The notes: generated from the sequence alone by a model not told the origin. A stretch of 22,550 nt of DNA from Alphaproteobacteria bacterium HGW-Alphaproteobacteria-13 (GCA_002842935.1 PHEM01000011.1:1-22550); one strand, 5' to 3'; positions 6,661 to 14,401 are shown, numbered from the stretch's first letter. Translations and numbers: made by a program.

Positions 6661-7986
6661 CTAGAACGAATTCAGCAGCGTCTGCATCGTCTCGCGCGAG
6701 ACCTGGATCACGCGCGCCGCGGCCTGATAGGCCTGCTGGAAACGCAGCAGGTCCGCCGCCTCCCGGTCGAGATCGACTTCGCTGACGGCGCTGCGCGCGG
6801 CCCACGCACCCTCGGCGCGCGTCGCGGCGGCGGCATCGTGCGCGCGCGCGGACGCGGTCGCTTGCGCCTGCGTGGCGAGATGGCCCGACCAGCGCGCCTC
6901 GGGATCGTTCGCCCCGCGCAGCGCGCCGAAACTGAGCATGTTGCCGCTTGTCCCCGACGCGTCGGCCGCCGCGACCTGAGCGGTCGTCAGCGATACGGCG
7001 GTCAGCGTCGCCGCCGTCGTGCCCGTGAACAGCGCCGCGCCCGGATTGCCGTTCGCGTCGAGACCCGCCTGGTGCGCGGCGTTGAGCTGGCCCGCGAAAT
7101 CCGCCGCCAGCGTGTCGAGCGCGGCGCGCTGGTCGGCGACATGGTTCGCCGCCTCCGCCTGCCCTGCGAGCGAACCCGTGGTAATGGCGAGCGGCGCCCC
7201 GCCGACGCTGTAGGACAGGCGGCCATCGGCGTCCGTGCTGACCGAAATCGGTGTCACGACGCCGCCGCCGACCAGCAGGTCGCCCGAACCGCTGGCGCGC
7301 AGCGTCACGGCGCCTTTGGCGTCGAACGTCGCCGAAACCCCGGCCTGCGCCGACAGTTCGTCGAGCAGGCGGTCGCGCTGGTCGAGCAGGCTCGCTTCGT
7401 TGGTCGTGCCCGCCCGCGCCTTGCGAAGGCCGATGTTGATCTGTTCCAGCGCCTCCAGATTGGCGTTGAACGCGGCGACTTCGCTCGTCGCCGCGCCGCT
7501 GATGCCATCGGCCATGGAGGATAGCTGCCCCGCCGCGCTGCGAAAGCCCGACGCGATATCGTCGGCGGCTTGCAGGAACTGCGCGCGCAGCGTCGGGTTC
7601 GACGGATCGGCCGTCAGCATGTCGGCGGTCGTGAACAATGTGGTGAGACCGGTCGTGATGCCGTTGCCGTCGTCGCTGAGCGCGCCCTCGACCTTTTCGA
7701 GCCAGCCGAGCCGCGTCGCCGCGCGCTCCGCATCGCCCGAAGAGATACGCGCATCCTCGATCAGCCAGCGATCGACCGAACGGCTGACGCCCTGAATCTC
7801 GACGCCGCCGGGATTGACGGTGGTGCGATAGAGGATCGACGAGCCGCCGGTCACGCCCTCGGTCAGGTTCAGCTCGCGCCGCGCATAGCCCGGCGTCTGC
7901 GCATTGGCGACATTGTCGGCGACCGTTCCCAGCGCCTTCGAATAGGCGCGCAGGCCGCTATAGCCGATGGCGAGAAGGTCGCTCAC
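6661..7986 (-). CDS. flgK: flagellar hook-associated protein FlgK (HAP1)
   Basis: FlgK caps the distal end of the hook and is the first hook-filament junction protein. The 441-residue protein begins with the rod/hook family motif (SGLRAYSKALGTVADNVANAQTPGYARR, residues about 10-37). It ends with the paired helix that forms the D0 core (DREAADLLRFQQAYQAAAR, then VSRETMQTLLNSF). The long helical D1 region is rich in Ala and Ser. It is shorter than the 547 residues of E. coli FlgK. The start is GTG at 7986, overlapping the flgJ stop (GTGA), which implies coupled translation. No signal peptide is expected, since it leaves by the flagellar export apparatus. Confidence 0.95.
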   Translation of the reverse strand: MSDLLAIGYSGLRAYSKALGTVADNVANAQTPGYARRELNLTEGVTGGSSILYRTTVNPGGVEIQGVSRSVDRWLIEDARISSGDAERAATRLGWLEKVEGALSDDGNGITTGLTTLFTTADMLTADPSNPTLRAQFLQAADDIASGFRSAAGQLSSMADGISGAATSEVAAFNANLEALEQINIGLRKARAGTTNEASLLDQRDRLLDELSAQAGVSATFDAKGAVTLRASGSGDLLVGGGVVTPISVSTDADGRLSYSVGGAPLAITTGSLAGQAEAANHVADQRAALDTLAADFAGQLNAAHQAGLDANGNPGAALFTGTTAATLTAVSLTTAQVAAADASGTSGNMLSFGALRGANDPEARWSGHLATQAQATASARAHDAAAATRAEGAWAARSAVSEVDLDREAADLLRFQQAYQAAARVIQVSRETMQTLLNSF

Positions 7987-8291
7987 TGCCCGTCTCCGCC
8001 CGCGTGGCCCGATGCGCCGCTGAATTGCCGCTCGACAAGGTCGGCGATGCCGAACTGCCGCATCGCCGCGATCGAATCGGCCATGCGGGCGTCGCCCATC
8101 TCGCGGAAGGTGTCGGTCGCGCTCGACCCGAACAGATCGTCGCCCAGCTTCGCCTGACGCATCGAGGCGAGCATCTGGCGCAGGATCACGGCCTCGAACG
8201 CCTGCGCCGCCTTGCGCAGCTCGGCGCCGTCGCCGCCAGCCGCGCCCGCCGGAGCGGAGGCGGCGCCGGAAAAGGAAATAGGTGCCGTCAT
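7983..8291 (-). CDS. flgJ: FlgJ-type rod-binding protein, single-domain (no muramidase)
   Basis: FlgJ is a rod cap/assembly factor. This 102-residue protein has only the N-terminal rod-binding domain (about 24-90). Recognisable segments are LRKAAQAFEAVILRQMLASM, DLFGSSATDTFREMGDARMAD and QFGIADLVERQF. The peptidoglycan hydrolase half found in E. coli or Salmonella FlgJ (313-316 residues) is absent, as in many alphaproteobacteria. A separate lytic transglycosylase gene in the flhA operon (15194-16030) could supply the missing activity. It overlaps flgI by 4 bases (ATGA) and flgK by 4 bases (GTGA). Confidence 0.88.
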   Translation of the reverse strand: MTAPISFSGAASAPAGAAGGDGAELRKAAQAFEAVILRQMLASMRQAKLGDDLFGSSATDTFREMGDARMADSIAAMRQFGIADLVERQFSGASGHAGGDGQ

Positions 8292-9394
8292 ATGATCACC
8301 AGTTCCGCTGTGAGCGCGCCGGCCTGGCTCAGCGCCTCTAGGATGGCGACAAGGTCGCCGGGGGGAACGCCGATGCGGTTGATCGCATCGACCAGTTCGG
8401 AAAGCGATGCCGTGGAGTTCATCATCATCACCGGCCGATAGGGCTGATCGATCTCGATCGCGCTCGACTGTTCGATGGCGGTCGTGCCGCGGCTGAAGGG
8501 GGCAGGCTGGACAACGGTCGGCGACTCCTTGATCGAGACGGTCAGCTTTCCTTGCGTGACCGCCGCGGTCCCGACGCGGACCGCGCCATTGATAACGACC
8601 GTACCCGTGCGCGCATTAACAATTACTTTTGCCGGAGGGTCGGCGCGGACCACGTCCAGATTCTCGATTCGGGACATCAGCCGCATCCGATCGTCGCCGC
8701 TGCCATAGGCGCGAATGGCGATGCTGGCCCCGTCGATCATCACGGCATTGCCGGGTCCGACCGCGCGGTTGATCGCATCGGTGACGCGCTGCGCGTTCGT
8801 CGCGTCGAACTGGTGCAGGTTGAACGTCAGCTGGTCGCCCTGGGCAAAGCCCGTGTCGACCGCGCGCTCGATTGTCGCGCCGTTCGCGATACGGCCGCTC
8901 GACGGCACGTTGACGGTCAGCTTCGACCCGTCAGCGGCATCGACGCCGAGTCCGCCGATCACCAGATTGCCCTGCGCCATCGCGTAAATCTGTCCATCGG
9001 CGCCATAGAGCGGCGCCAGCACCAGCGTGCCGCCGCGCAGCGACTTGGCCTTGCCGATCGCCGACACGGTGATGTCGAGGCGCTGGCCGGGCTTTGCGAA
9101 CGGCGGCAGTTCGGCGGTGACGAGCACGGCGGCGGCATTCTTCAGCGACGGATTGACCCCCTGCGGCAGCGTCAGGCCGAACCGCGACACGGCGCCCTTC
9201 ATGCCCAGCGTCGAATAATCGAGGCTGTCGTCGCCCGTCCCCGCGAGACCGACGACAAGGCCATAGCCCGTCAGCTGGTTCGCGCGCAGGCCCTGGAACT
9301 GGCCCATGTCCTTGATGCGCTCCGCGTGCGCCGGGGCGGTGAAGGCCGTCAACAGCAGGGCGAGGAAGGCGAGGAAGGGAAAACGCTGAAGCAC
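8288..9394 (-). CDS. flgI: flagellar P-ring protein FlgI
   Basis: FlgI forms the periplasmic P ring around the rod at the peptidoglycan layer. The product is 368 residues with a Sec signal peptide (hydrophobic FPFLAFLALLLTAFTAPAHA, cleavage predicted before ERIKDMG). The mature protein shows the family landmarks RANQLTGYGLVVGLAGTGD, the conserved LVTAELPPFAKPGQRLD and INRIGVPPGDLVAILEAL at the C-terminus. Two weak starts compete. GTG 9394 sits 7 bases after AAAGGA and is preferred; TTG 9400 is almost on top of that ribosome site. It lies 12 bp after the flgH stop and ends in a 4-base overlap with flgJ. FlgA, encoded divergently, would be its chaperone. Confidence 0.94.
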   Translation of the reverse strand: MLQRFPFLAFLALLLTAFTAPAHAERIKDMGQFQGLRANQLTGYGLVVGLAGTGDDSLDYSTLGMKGAVSRFGLTLPQGVNPSLKNAAAVLVTAELPPFAKPGQRLDITVSAIGKAKSLRGGTLVLAPLYGADGQIYAMAQGNLVIGGLGVDAADGSKLTVNVPSSGRIANGATIERAVDTGFAQGDQLTFNLHQFDATNAQRVTDAINRAVGPGNAVMIDGASIAIRAYGSGDDRMRLMSRIENLDVVRADPPAKVIVNARTGTVVINGAVRVGTAAVTQGKLTVSIKESPTVVQPAPFSRGTTAIEQSSAIEIDQPYRPVMMMNSTASLSELVDAINRIGVPPGDLVAILEALSQAGALTAELVII

Positions 9395-9406
9395 GGCCAA
9401 ATCCTT

Positions 9407-10078
9407 TTAGAAGGGGCTGATCATCGAGAAGAAACGCTGGAGCCAGCCCTGGCGGCTGGCGCGGGCGATCTCGCCCTTGCCGACGTAGCGGATGTTGGCG
9501 TTGGCGACGCGCGTCGACAGCACGCGGTTGTCGGGGCTGATATCGACCGCGCGGACGAGACCCGATATCTGGACACGCTCGTCGCCGCGATTGAGCGTCA
9601 GCATCTTCTCGCCCCGCACCAGCATCGTGCCGTTCGGATAGACTTCCGCGACGGTGACGCTGACTTCGCCCGACAGCGCGTTGGACTGCGACGCGTCGCC
9701 CTTGCCCTTGAACTGCTGATCCCCGCCCATGCCGATGTCGCTGGGGTTGAAGATCGACAGCGGGCCGGTCGTCGGCGGCGACAGGCCGACATTGCCGTTG
9801 CGCTGCGTGCTGGCGGCGTTGCTTTTCGACGCGTTCATGCGTTCGACGAGCTGGATGGTGATGATGTCGCCGACCGCGCCCGCGCGACCCCCCGAAGTGA
9901 GCGGCACATAGCCGCTCTGGAAGATCGAGCCGTTGGCGGGCGGCGGAGCCGGCGGAGCCGGCATCGTCACCGCGAAGCTGTCGTCCACCTTCTTCTTTTT
10001 CGCGTGCGCGGCGGGCGCCAGCGCGAGCGACAGGACCAGCGCGCCGGCGCCGATCAGCCTAGAGATTCTGTGCGGCAT
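9407..10078 (-). CDS. flgH: flagellar L-ring protein FlgH, without a lipobox
   Basis: FlgH forms the outer-membrane L ring that lets the rod pass. The 223-residue protein carries the typical core: GDIITIQLVERMNASKSNA, the Gly-rich middle (NPSDIGMGGDQQFKGKG), VTVAEVYPNGTMLVRGEK and ISGLVRAVDISPDN. FlgH is normally a lipoprotein with an L-x-G-C lipobox. Here the signal peptide ends LALAPAAHA followed by KKKKVDD, with no cysteine, so cleavage by signal peptidase I is expected. The start overlaps the end of flgG by 20 bases. ATG 10078 places MPHRISRL directly before the hydrophobic core; GTG 10096 would add six residues that do not create a lipobox. Confidence 0.92.
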   Translation of the reverse strand: MPHRISRLIGAGALVLSLALAPAAHAKKKKVDDSFAVTMPAPPAPPPANGSIFQSGYVPLTSGGRAGAVGDIITIQLVERMNASKSNAASTQRNGNVGLSPPTTGPLSIFNPSDIGMGGDQQFKGKGDASQSNALSGEVSVTVAEVYPNGTMLVRGEKMLTLNRGDERVQISGLVRAVDISPDNRVLSTRVANANIRYVGKGEIARASRQGWLQRFFSMISPF

Positions 10079-10847
10079 TGCGGAGCATCTCGTCACTGGC
10101 CTGGATCATCTTCGAATTGACCTCATAGGCGCGCTGCGTTTCGATCATGTCGACCAGTTCCTCGACGACATTGACGTTCGATCCTTCCAGCATCCCGCTG
10201 CGCAGCGACCCGCGGCCGTCCTCGCCCGGCGTGCCGACCTGCGGCGCGCCGGAGGCGAGCGTCTCGACCAGCAGATTGTCGCCGATCGCCTGCAACCCCG
10301 CCGGATTGACGAAGCGCGCCAGTTCGATGCGGCCCAGTTCGGTCAGACCGCCGGTGCCCGGAACGGTCGCCGTCACGGTGCCGTCGTCGCCGATGGTCAC
10401 GCCCGTCGCATCGTCGGGAATCTGAATCTGCGGGATCAGCGGCTTGCCGTCATAGGTGACCATCGTCCCTTCCGGCGTGCGGCTGAAATTGCCCGCGCGG
10501 GTATAGCCGATGCGACCGTCGGGCATTTCGATCTGGAAATAGCCCGCGCCGCTGATCGCGATGTCCAGCCCGTTGCCGGTAGTCTGCATCGGCCCGCCGG
10601 TGTCGATGCGCGTCGTGCCCTCGATCGCGACGCCGGTGCCCAGGTTCAGGCCGACGGCATAGCGGTTCTGCGCCGACGAGGGCGCGCCGGGCGCCGTCAT
10701 GACCTGATAGGCCAGCGTCTCGAAATTGGCGCGGTCGCGCTTGAAGCCGGTCGTGTTGACGTTGGCGAGGTTGTTCGCGACCACCTGCATCCGAAAGCTT
10801 TGCGCATCCAGTCCGGTTCGCGCGACGTGCAAGGCACCGAAGCTCAT
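10059..10847 (-). CDS. flgG: flagellar distal rod protein FlgG
   Basis: FlgG builds the distal rod of the basal body. The 262 residues match the usual 260. The N-terminal rod motif reads ALHVARTGLDAQSFRMQVV then NNLANVNTTGFKRDRANFETL. The central FlgG repeat region contains LDIAISGAGYFQIEMPDGR and YTRAGNFSR. The C-terminal helix reads EELVDMIETQRAYEVNSK. ATG 10847 is preceded by AGGAGA with good spacing. The insert after FKRDRANFETLAYQ is the FlgG-specific L-stretch that distinguishes FlgG from FlgE. It lies 12 bp after flgF. Confidence 0.96.
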   Translation of the reverse strand: MSFGALHVARTGLDAQSFRMQVVANNLANVNTTGFKRDRANFETLAYQVMTAPGAPSSAQNRYAVGLNLGTGVAIEGTTRIDTGGPMQTTGNGLDIAISGAGYFQIEMPDGRIGYTRAGNFSRTPEGTMVTYDGKPLIPQIQIPDDATGVTIGDDGTVTATVPGTGGLTELGRIELARFVNPAGLQAIGDNLLVETLASGAPQVGTPGEDGRGSLRSGMLEGSNVNVVEELVDMIETQRAYEVNSKMIQASDEMLRNAAQNL

Positions 10848-10859
10848 TTTCCTGTCTCC

Positions 10860-11603
10860 TTAACGGGGAAGCTGCATCAAATTGGCGGTCGCGCTGTCCA
10901 TGTCGCGCGCGTCGCCGATCATCTTCAATTGCTGGTCCCAGCGGCGGCTGGCCTCGATCATCTCGACCAGCGCCGCGGTGGCGGACACGTTCGATCCCTC
11001 GATCGAGCGCGTGATCAGCCGTGCCTCGGGATCGTCGGGCAGGATGCCGCCGCCCTTGACGCGGAACAGGCCGTCCAGCCCCTTGACCACGTCCGAACCC
11101 GCAGGGCTTGCCAGCCGCAGCCGGTCGACCTCGACCGGGTTCTGCGGATCGCCGCCCGTGGGGACGATCATCACGTGCCCTTCGGTGTCGATATGGATCG
11201 AATCGGCGGGCGGGATGGTCAGCGGACCTTGCGTGCCCTGCACGGGATGGCCGTCGCCCGTGGTCAACAGACCGCTGGACGACAGCATCAGGTCGCCGCG
11301 CCGCGTATAGGCTTCCTCGCCGTTCGGCGCCTGCACCACCAGCAGCGCGTCGGCCTGCATCGCGATGTCGAGGTCGCGGCCCGTCTGGACGACGGTGCCC
11401 GCGCGCATGTCGGCGGCGATCACCTCTTCCGACGGCATCGAGCGCGAATCATGCCCCACGCCGTCGAGCCACAGCGCCTGCGACTTGGCGATTTCGGCGC
11501 GAAAGCCCGGCGTCTGCGCGTTGGCGAGATTGTTCGCCGTCGATGTCTGCCGGGCCTGCGCGGCCCGCATCGCGGTGAGGCTGGTATAGATCAGGCGGTC
11601 CAT
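10860..11603 (-). CDS. flgF: flagellar proximal rod protein FlgF
   Basis: FlgF is a proximal rod component, exported by the flagellar apparatus. The 247 residues are close to the usual 250. The N-terminal motif MDRLIYTSLTAMRAAQARQ leads into TANNLANAQTPGFRAE. The middle has LDIAMQADALLVVQAPNGEEA and YTRRGDLMLS. The C-terminal helix reads LVEMIEASRRWDQQLKMI. The order flgE-flgF-flgG and the MDRLIYTSL start separate it from its paralogues. It follows flgE by 30 bp. Confidence 0.94.
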   Translation of the reverse strand: MDRLIYTSLTAMRAAQARQTSTANNLANAQTPGFRAEIAKSQALWLDGVGHDSRSMPSEEVIAADMRAGTVVQTGRDLDIAMQADALLVVQAPNGEEAYTRRGDLMLSSSGLLTTGDGHPVQGTQGPLTIPPADSIHIDTEGHVMIVPTGGDPQNPVEVDRLRLASPAGSDVVKGLDGLFRVKGGGILPDDPEARLITRSIEGSNVSATAALVEMIEASRRWDQQLKMIGDARDMDSATANLMQLPR

Positions 11604-11633
11604 CTTATGCTCCGGCCGACAGCGCGGCTATGC

Positions 11634-12464
11634 TCAGGTGCGGATGTTCATGACGGTCTGGGTCAGCGTCGACGCGCCCTCGATCGCCTTGGCATTGGCC
11701 TGGAAATTGCGCTGCGCCGCGATCAGCATCACCAGTTCCTCGGTGATATCGACGTTCGAGCGTTCGAGCGCGTTCGACTTGATCGCGCCCATCGGACCCG
11801 TGGAGGCGGAACCGATGGTCGGCGGACCGCTTGTGCCCGTCGATTGCCAGTGCGCGCTGCCGATGGGGCGCAGCCCCTCCGTCGCCGGGAAAGTCGCCAT
11901 CGCCACTTTGCCGACCATCTGGTGCTCGCCGTTCGCGAAGGTCGCGGTGACGAGACCGTCGAGACCGATGTCGACACCAACCAGCGCCGAATCCGGGTCC
12001 GAAGGCGCGCCCGTGGGCAGCACGAAGTCGGTCAGGCCGCCCAGCGTGCTGTTGGTGACATTGCCGTCGGCATCGACCGGCAGCAGTTGCAGCTTGGCGC
12101 CCGTCAGGTCCACGACATGCCCGTCTTCGGTGGGTGAAAACGTGCCGTTGCGGGTATAGCTGATATCGTTGCGCGGCGGACCGCCCTTGACGACGAACAT
12201 GCCTTCGCCCGCGATCGCCATGTGGAGCGTATTTTCGCTCGATTCCACCGGGCCTTGCGAGAATTGCTGGACGATGCCGTCCAGCTTCTGGCCGGAACCG
12301 GCGACGGTGCGCGTCGATTGCGTCGGCGACTGCACGAAGACGTCGCCGAAATGCGCGGTGCTGCGCTTGAAGCCCGTCGAGCTGGAGTTGGCGATATTGT
12401 TCGAGATGACCGACATGTCGGTCTGGGCGCCCTTCAGGCCCGAAAGCGACGTATAGAATGACAT
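11634..12464 (-). CDS. flgE: flagellar hook protein FlgE, short form probably lacking domain D2
   Basis: By position (between flgD and flgF) and sequence this is the hook protein. The N-terminus MSFYTSLSGLKGAQTDMSVI and SNNIANSSSTGFKRS is typical of FlgE. GEGMFVVKGGPPRNDISYTRNGTF is about 87-109. The C-terminal helix is ITEELVMLIAAQRNFQANAK. At 276 residues it is far shorter than Salmonella FlgE (402). The shortfall is about the size of the Salmonella D2 domain (roughly 145-284). Here QLLPVDADGNV (126-136) runs on through only about 35 residues to IGLDGLVTATFANGEHQMVG. So D0, Dc and D1 seem present and D2 missing. A second, fuller hook gene elsewhere cannot be excluded. Confidence 0.85.
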   Translation of the reverse strand: MSFYTSLSGLKGAQTDMSVISNNIANSSSTGFKRSTAHFGDVFVQSPTQSTRTVAGSGQKLDGIVQQFSQGPVESSENTLHMAIAGEGMFVVKGGPPRNDISYTRNGTFSPTEDGHVVDLTGAKLQLLPVDADGNVTNSTLGGLTDFVLPTGAPSDPDSALVGVDIGLDGLVTATFANGEHQMVGKVAMATFPATEGLRPIGSAHWQSTGTSGPPTIGSASTGPMGAIKSNALERSNVDITEELVMLIAAQRNFQANAKAIEGASTLTQTVMNIRT

Positions 12465-12468
12465 GGAC

Positions 12469-12786
12469 TTATCCTTCTTCGCTGGTGATGACGTCGGCCG
12501 GCACCGCGGTCGCTGTCTTGATGTCTTGCAAAAGCGCGGTCTGCGCCTTCAGCTGGTCGGAAATCTGCTGAAGCGTCGTGTTCGTCTCCGAAATCCCCGC
12601 GAGGCTGGAGAATTGCGCCATCTGCGCGACCATCTGCTGGTTATCGACGGGGTTGAACGGGTCCTGCTGCGTCAGCTGCGCCGTCATCAGGCGCAGGAAG
12701 TCGCTCTGGCCCATCTGGTTGCCGCTGTTCTGGGCCAGGATCGGCACGCCGTTGACGGAAGAATTGCCGGTTATCGCTGTCGTCAT
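12469..12786 (-). CDS. flgD: flagellar hook cap protein FlgD, N-terminal-domain-only form
   Basis: FlgD caps the growing hook and directs FlgE assembly. The protein has 105 residues with the conserved N-terminal FlgD segment at about 27-66: QSDFLRLMTAQLTQQDPFNP, then DNQQMVAQMAQFSSL. A helix follows (TLQQISDQLKAQTALLQDIK). The C-terminal Tudor/fibronectin-like region of the 230-residue enterobacterial protein is absent. The frame is intact and the stop lies 4 bp before flgE, so this appears to be a natural short form rather than a broken gene. ATG 12786 is 1 base after the flgC stop. Confidence 0.9.
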   Translation of the reverse strand: MTTAITGNSSVNGVPILAQNSGNQMGQSDFLRLMTAQLTQQDPFNPVDNQQMVAQMAQFSSLAGISETNTTLQQISDQLKAQTALLQDIKTATAVPADVITSEEG

Positions 12787-12787
12787 C

Positions 12788-13201
12788 TTACTGTCCCAAC
12801 CGCAGCGTTTCGTTGATCAGGCCCTTTGCGGTTTCCAGGACCTGGACGTTGTTCTGATACTGGCGGGCGGTCTCGACCATCTCGACCAGTTCGGCGGCGC
12901 TATCGACCGCGGCTTCCCACACATTGCCCTCTGCATCCGCGAGCGGATTGCCGGGGTCGTATTTCTTGGTCGGCGTCATGTTCGACTGCGTGACGCGATC
13001 GACCTGCACCGTCGCGCGGCCCTGCGCGTCCATCACGGTCCGGAACACCGGCTTCATCGAGCGGAAGGCCTGCGCCTCGCTGCCCGACACGGCCCCGGCA
13101 TTGGCGAGGTTCGACGCCGTGGTGTTCAGCCGGACGAGCTGCGCCGACATCGCGCGGCCACTGATGTCGAAGACGGAGAAATTGCCGTTGCTCATCGTCA
13201 T
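12788..13201 (-). CDS. flgC: flagellar proximal rod protein FlgC
   Basis: FlgC is a proximal rod subunit. The 137-residue length matches the family (E. coli 134). The N-terminal motif reads VFDISGRAMSAQLVRLNTTA then SNLANAGAVSGSEAQAFR. The C-terminal region has YDPGNPLADAEGNV and LVEMVETARQYQNNVQVLE. ATG 13201 overlaps the flgB stop as ATGA; a second ATG at 13195 is two codons later and cannot be excluded. The position directly after flgB is standard. Confidence 0.95.
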   Translation of the reverse strand: MTMSNGNFSVFDISGRAMSAQLVRLNTTASNLANAGAVSGSEAQAFRSMKPVFRTVMDAQGRATVQVDRVTQSNMTPTKKYDPGNPLADAEGNVWEAAVDSAAELVEMVETARQYQNNVQVLETAKGLINETLRLGQ

Positions 13202-13548
13202 TCGCCCTTGATCGCGCGCGTCAGCGTGTTGACGCGGCCGGACAGGAAAGAGAGGCTCGACCGATAGGCGAGCGCATTTTCGGCGAAGGCGGTCTGCTCG
13301 GTCGCCATCTCGACCGTGTTGCCGTCGAGCGACGATTGCGTGGGTATCCGATAGCGCGTCGCGCCTTCCATCGCGCCTTCGATACCGCCGCCTTGGCGGG
13401 CGGCGTCGAGCGCCTTGGCGAAATCCAGGTCGCGCGCCTTGTAATTGGGCGTCGCGGCGTTGGCGATGTTCGACGCGAGCAGCATCATGCGCTGGTTGCG
13501 CAGCTGAAGCGCCGCCGCGTGCATCCCAAAGAGCTTTTCGGTTGCCAT
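13198..13548 (-). CDS. flgB: flagellar proximal rod protein FlgB
   Basis: FlgB is the first proximal rod protein and the first gene of the long minus-strand operon. It has 116 residues (E. coli 138). The N-terminal motif is LFGMHAAALQLRNQRMMLLA then SNIANAATPNYKARDLDF, the classic FlgB signature. The C-terminal part NTVEMATEQTAFAENALAYR is also typical. ATG 13548 has GGAAG close upstream; an in-frame extension to 13602 lies over the promoter region and has no family similarity. A strong sigma-54 promoter sits about 57 bases upstream. Confidence 0.94.
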   Translation of the reverse strand: MATEKLFGMHAAALQLRNQRMMLLASNIANAATPNYKARDLDFAKALDAARQGGGIEGAMEGATRYRIPTQSSLDGNTVEMATEQTAFAENALAYRSSLSFLSGRVNTLTRAIKGE

Positions 13549-13604
13549 CTTCCTTCGTCCTTCTGTCGCGGCCCGCAGGCACGCGGAAAAACACCAAGGC
13601 ATGA

Positions 13605-13620
13605 TGCAATCACCGTGCCA
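13605..13620 (-). promoter_or_regulatory. sigma-54 (-24/-12) promoter of the flgB operon
   Basis: On the minus strand the sequence is TGGCACGGTGATTGCA. It matches the sigma-54 consensus TGGCAC-N5-TTGCA at every defined base, with GG and GC 10 bases apart. Transcription would start near 13594, giving a leader of about 46 bases before the flgB ATG at 13548. Confidence 0.9.
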
Positions 13621-13684
13621 AAAGAATTTTATCCATGATTTCCAACGATATGACCCATGGCGGCAAGGAGCGGGTCCCTACCGC

Positions 13685-13698
13685 GTCAAAATTCCGAC
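13685..13698. promoter_or_regulatory. candidate enhancer site for the flagellar activator (flgB/flgA region)
   Basis: GTCAAAATTCCGAC is a partial palindrome (GTC-NN-AATT-NN-GAC) near the middle of the gap between the two divergent sigma-54 promoters. It is about 44 bp from the flgA -24 element and 65 bp from the flgB -24 element. It resembles the Pseudomonas FleQ box (GTCAATAAATTGAC) and shares 10 of 14 bases, reversed, with the site at 15048-15061. Function is inferred. Confidence 0.4.
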
Positions 13699-13741
13699 AT
13701 TCGCCATGCGTCCTGCACGCCGCGCCGCGGAAAAGCGCGAT

Positions 13742-13757
13742 TGGCACGCATCGTGCA
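13742..13757 (+). promoter_or_regulatory. sigma-54 (-24/-12) promoter of flgA
   Basis: TGGCACGCATCGTGCA matches TGGCAC-N5-TTGCA except for G in place of the first T of the -12 box. GG and GC are spaced by 10 bases as required. Transcription would begin near 13768, about 29 bases before the flgA ATG. It is divergent from the flgB promoter 121 bp away. Confidence 0.82.
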
Positions 13758-13796
13758 GATCGTCCCGCGATCATTTGCACCAAGGGAGACACCTCC

Positions 13797-14321
13797 ATGC
13801 GCCGTGGGATTATCGCCAGCCTGACACTGTTCGCCGCCACCGCCGCGCCCGCCGCGACGGCACAGCAGGCGACGCAGGACTGGCAGACGGTCGATATGCT
13901 GACGCAGGCCGTCGCCGGGGCGATGGGCCGCACCGCCGTGCCGATCGACCGCCGCATCGTGCTGGCGTCCTGTCCCGAACAGCCGGCGATCTCCGCGCTC
14001 GACGCGCAGGCGCTCGCCGTCCGCTGCCCGTCGCTCGGCTGGCGGCTGCGCGTGCCGTTGCTGGGCGCGCCAGACAACGGCGCGGCCGACAATATGACAG
14101 CGGCGCCCGCGCGCCAGACCCGCCCCGCCGCCGCACCCGTGATACGGCGCGGCGACAATGTCCGCGTCAGCATCGACACGGCCAGCTTCTCGATCGGCTA
14201 TGCCGCCGTCGCGACGCAGGACGGCGGCGTCGGCGACACCATCGCCCTGCGCGGGGCCGACGCGAAGAATCTGCTCAGCGCGACCGTCGTCGGTCCCGGC
14301 CGGGCGCGGATCATCGACTGA
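13797..14321 (+). CDS. flgA: flagella basal body P-ring formation protein FlgA
   Basis: FlgA is the periplasmic chaperone that helps FlgI assemble into the P ring. The 174-residue protein starts with a Sec signal peptide (MRRGIIASLTLFAATAAPAATA, cleavage near residue 22). The C-terminal SAF-like domain is clear: PVIRRGDNVRVSIDTASFSI, then AVATQDGGVGDTIALRG and a final ATVVGPGRARI. The N-terminal half (LASCPEQPAIS and RCPSLGWRLRVPL) retains the paired cysteines expected in FlgA. It is shorter than the E. coli protein (219). ATG 13797 has AAGGGAG upstream; in-frame starts before it lie over the sigma-54 promoter. A strong terminator follows. Confidence 0.88.
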   Translation: MRRGIIASLTLFAATAAPAATAQQATQDWQTVDMLTQAVAGAMGRTAVPIDRRIVLASCPEQPAISALDAQALAVRCPSLGWRLRVPLLGAPDNGAADNMTAAPARQTRPAAAPVIRRGDNVRVSIDTASFSIGYAAVATQDGGVGDTIALRGADAKNLLSATVVGPGRARIID

Positions 14322-14358
14322 TTCCGGCGCCCGCACACCGTTTTCCCGACCCACCCCA

Positions 14359-14401
14359 GCCCGGCGGCTGTCGATTTTCCGACACCGCCGGGCCTTTTTT
14401 T
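14359..14401 (+). terminator. rho-independent terminator after flgA
   Basis: GCCCGGCGG (14359-14367) pairs with CCGCCGGGC (14385-14393), and TGTCG pairs with CGACA inside it, leaving a 6-base loop and one bulged C. A run of seven T (14395-14401) follows. It starts 37 bases after the flgA stop and isolates flgA from flgMN. Confidence 0.92.

Noticed and set aside
9933..12137. 734-codon plus-strand frame across flgH, flgG, flgF and flgE
   Set aside because: It crosses four well-defined minus-strand flagellar genes and has no domain or ribosome site of its own.
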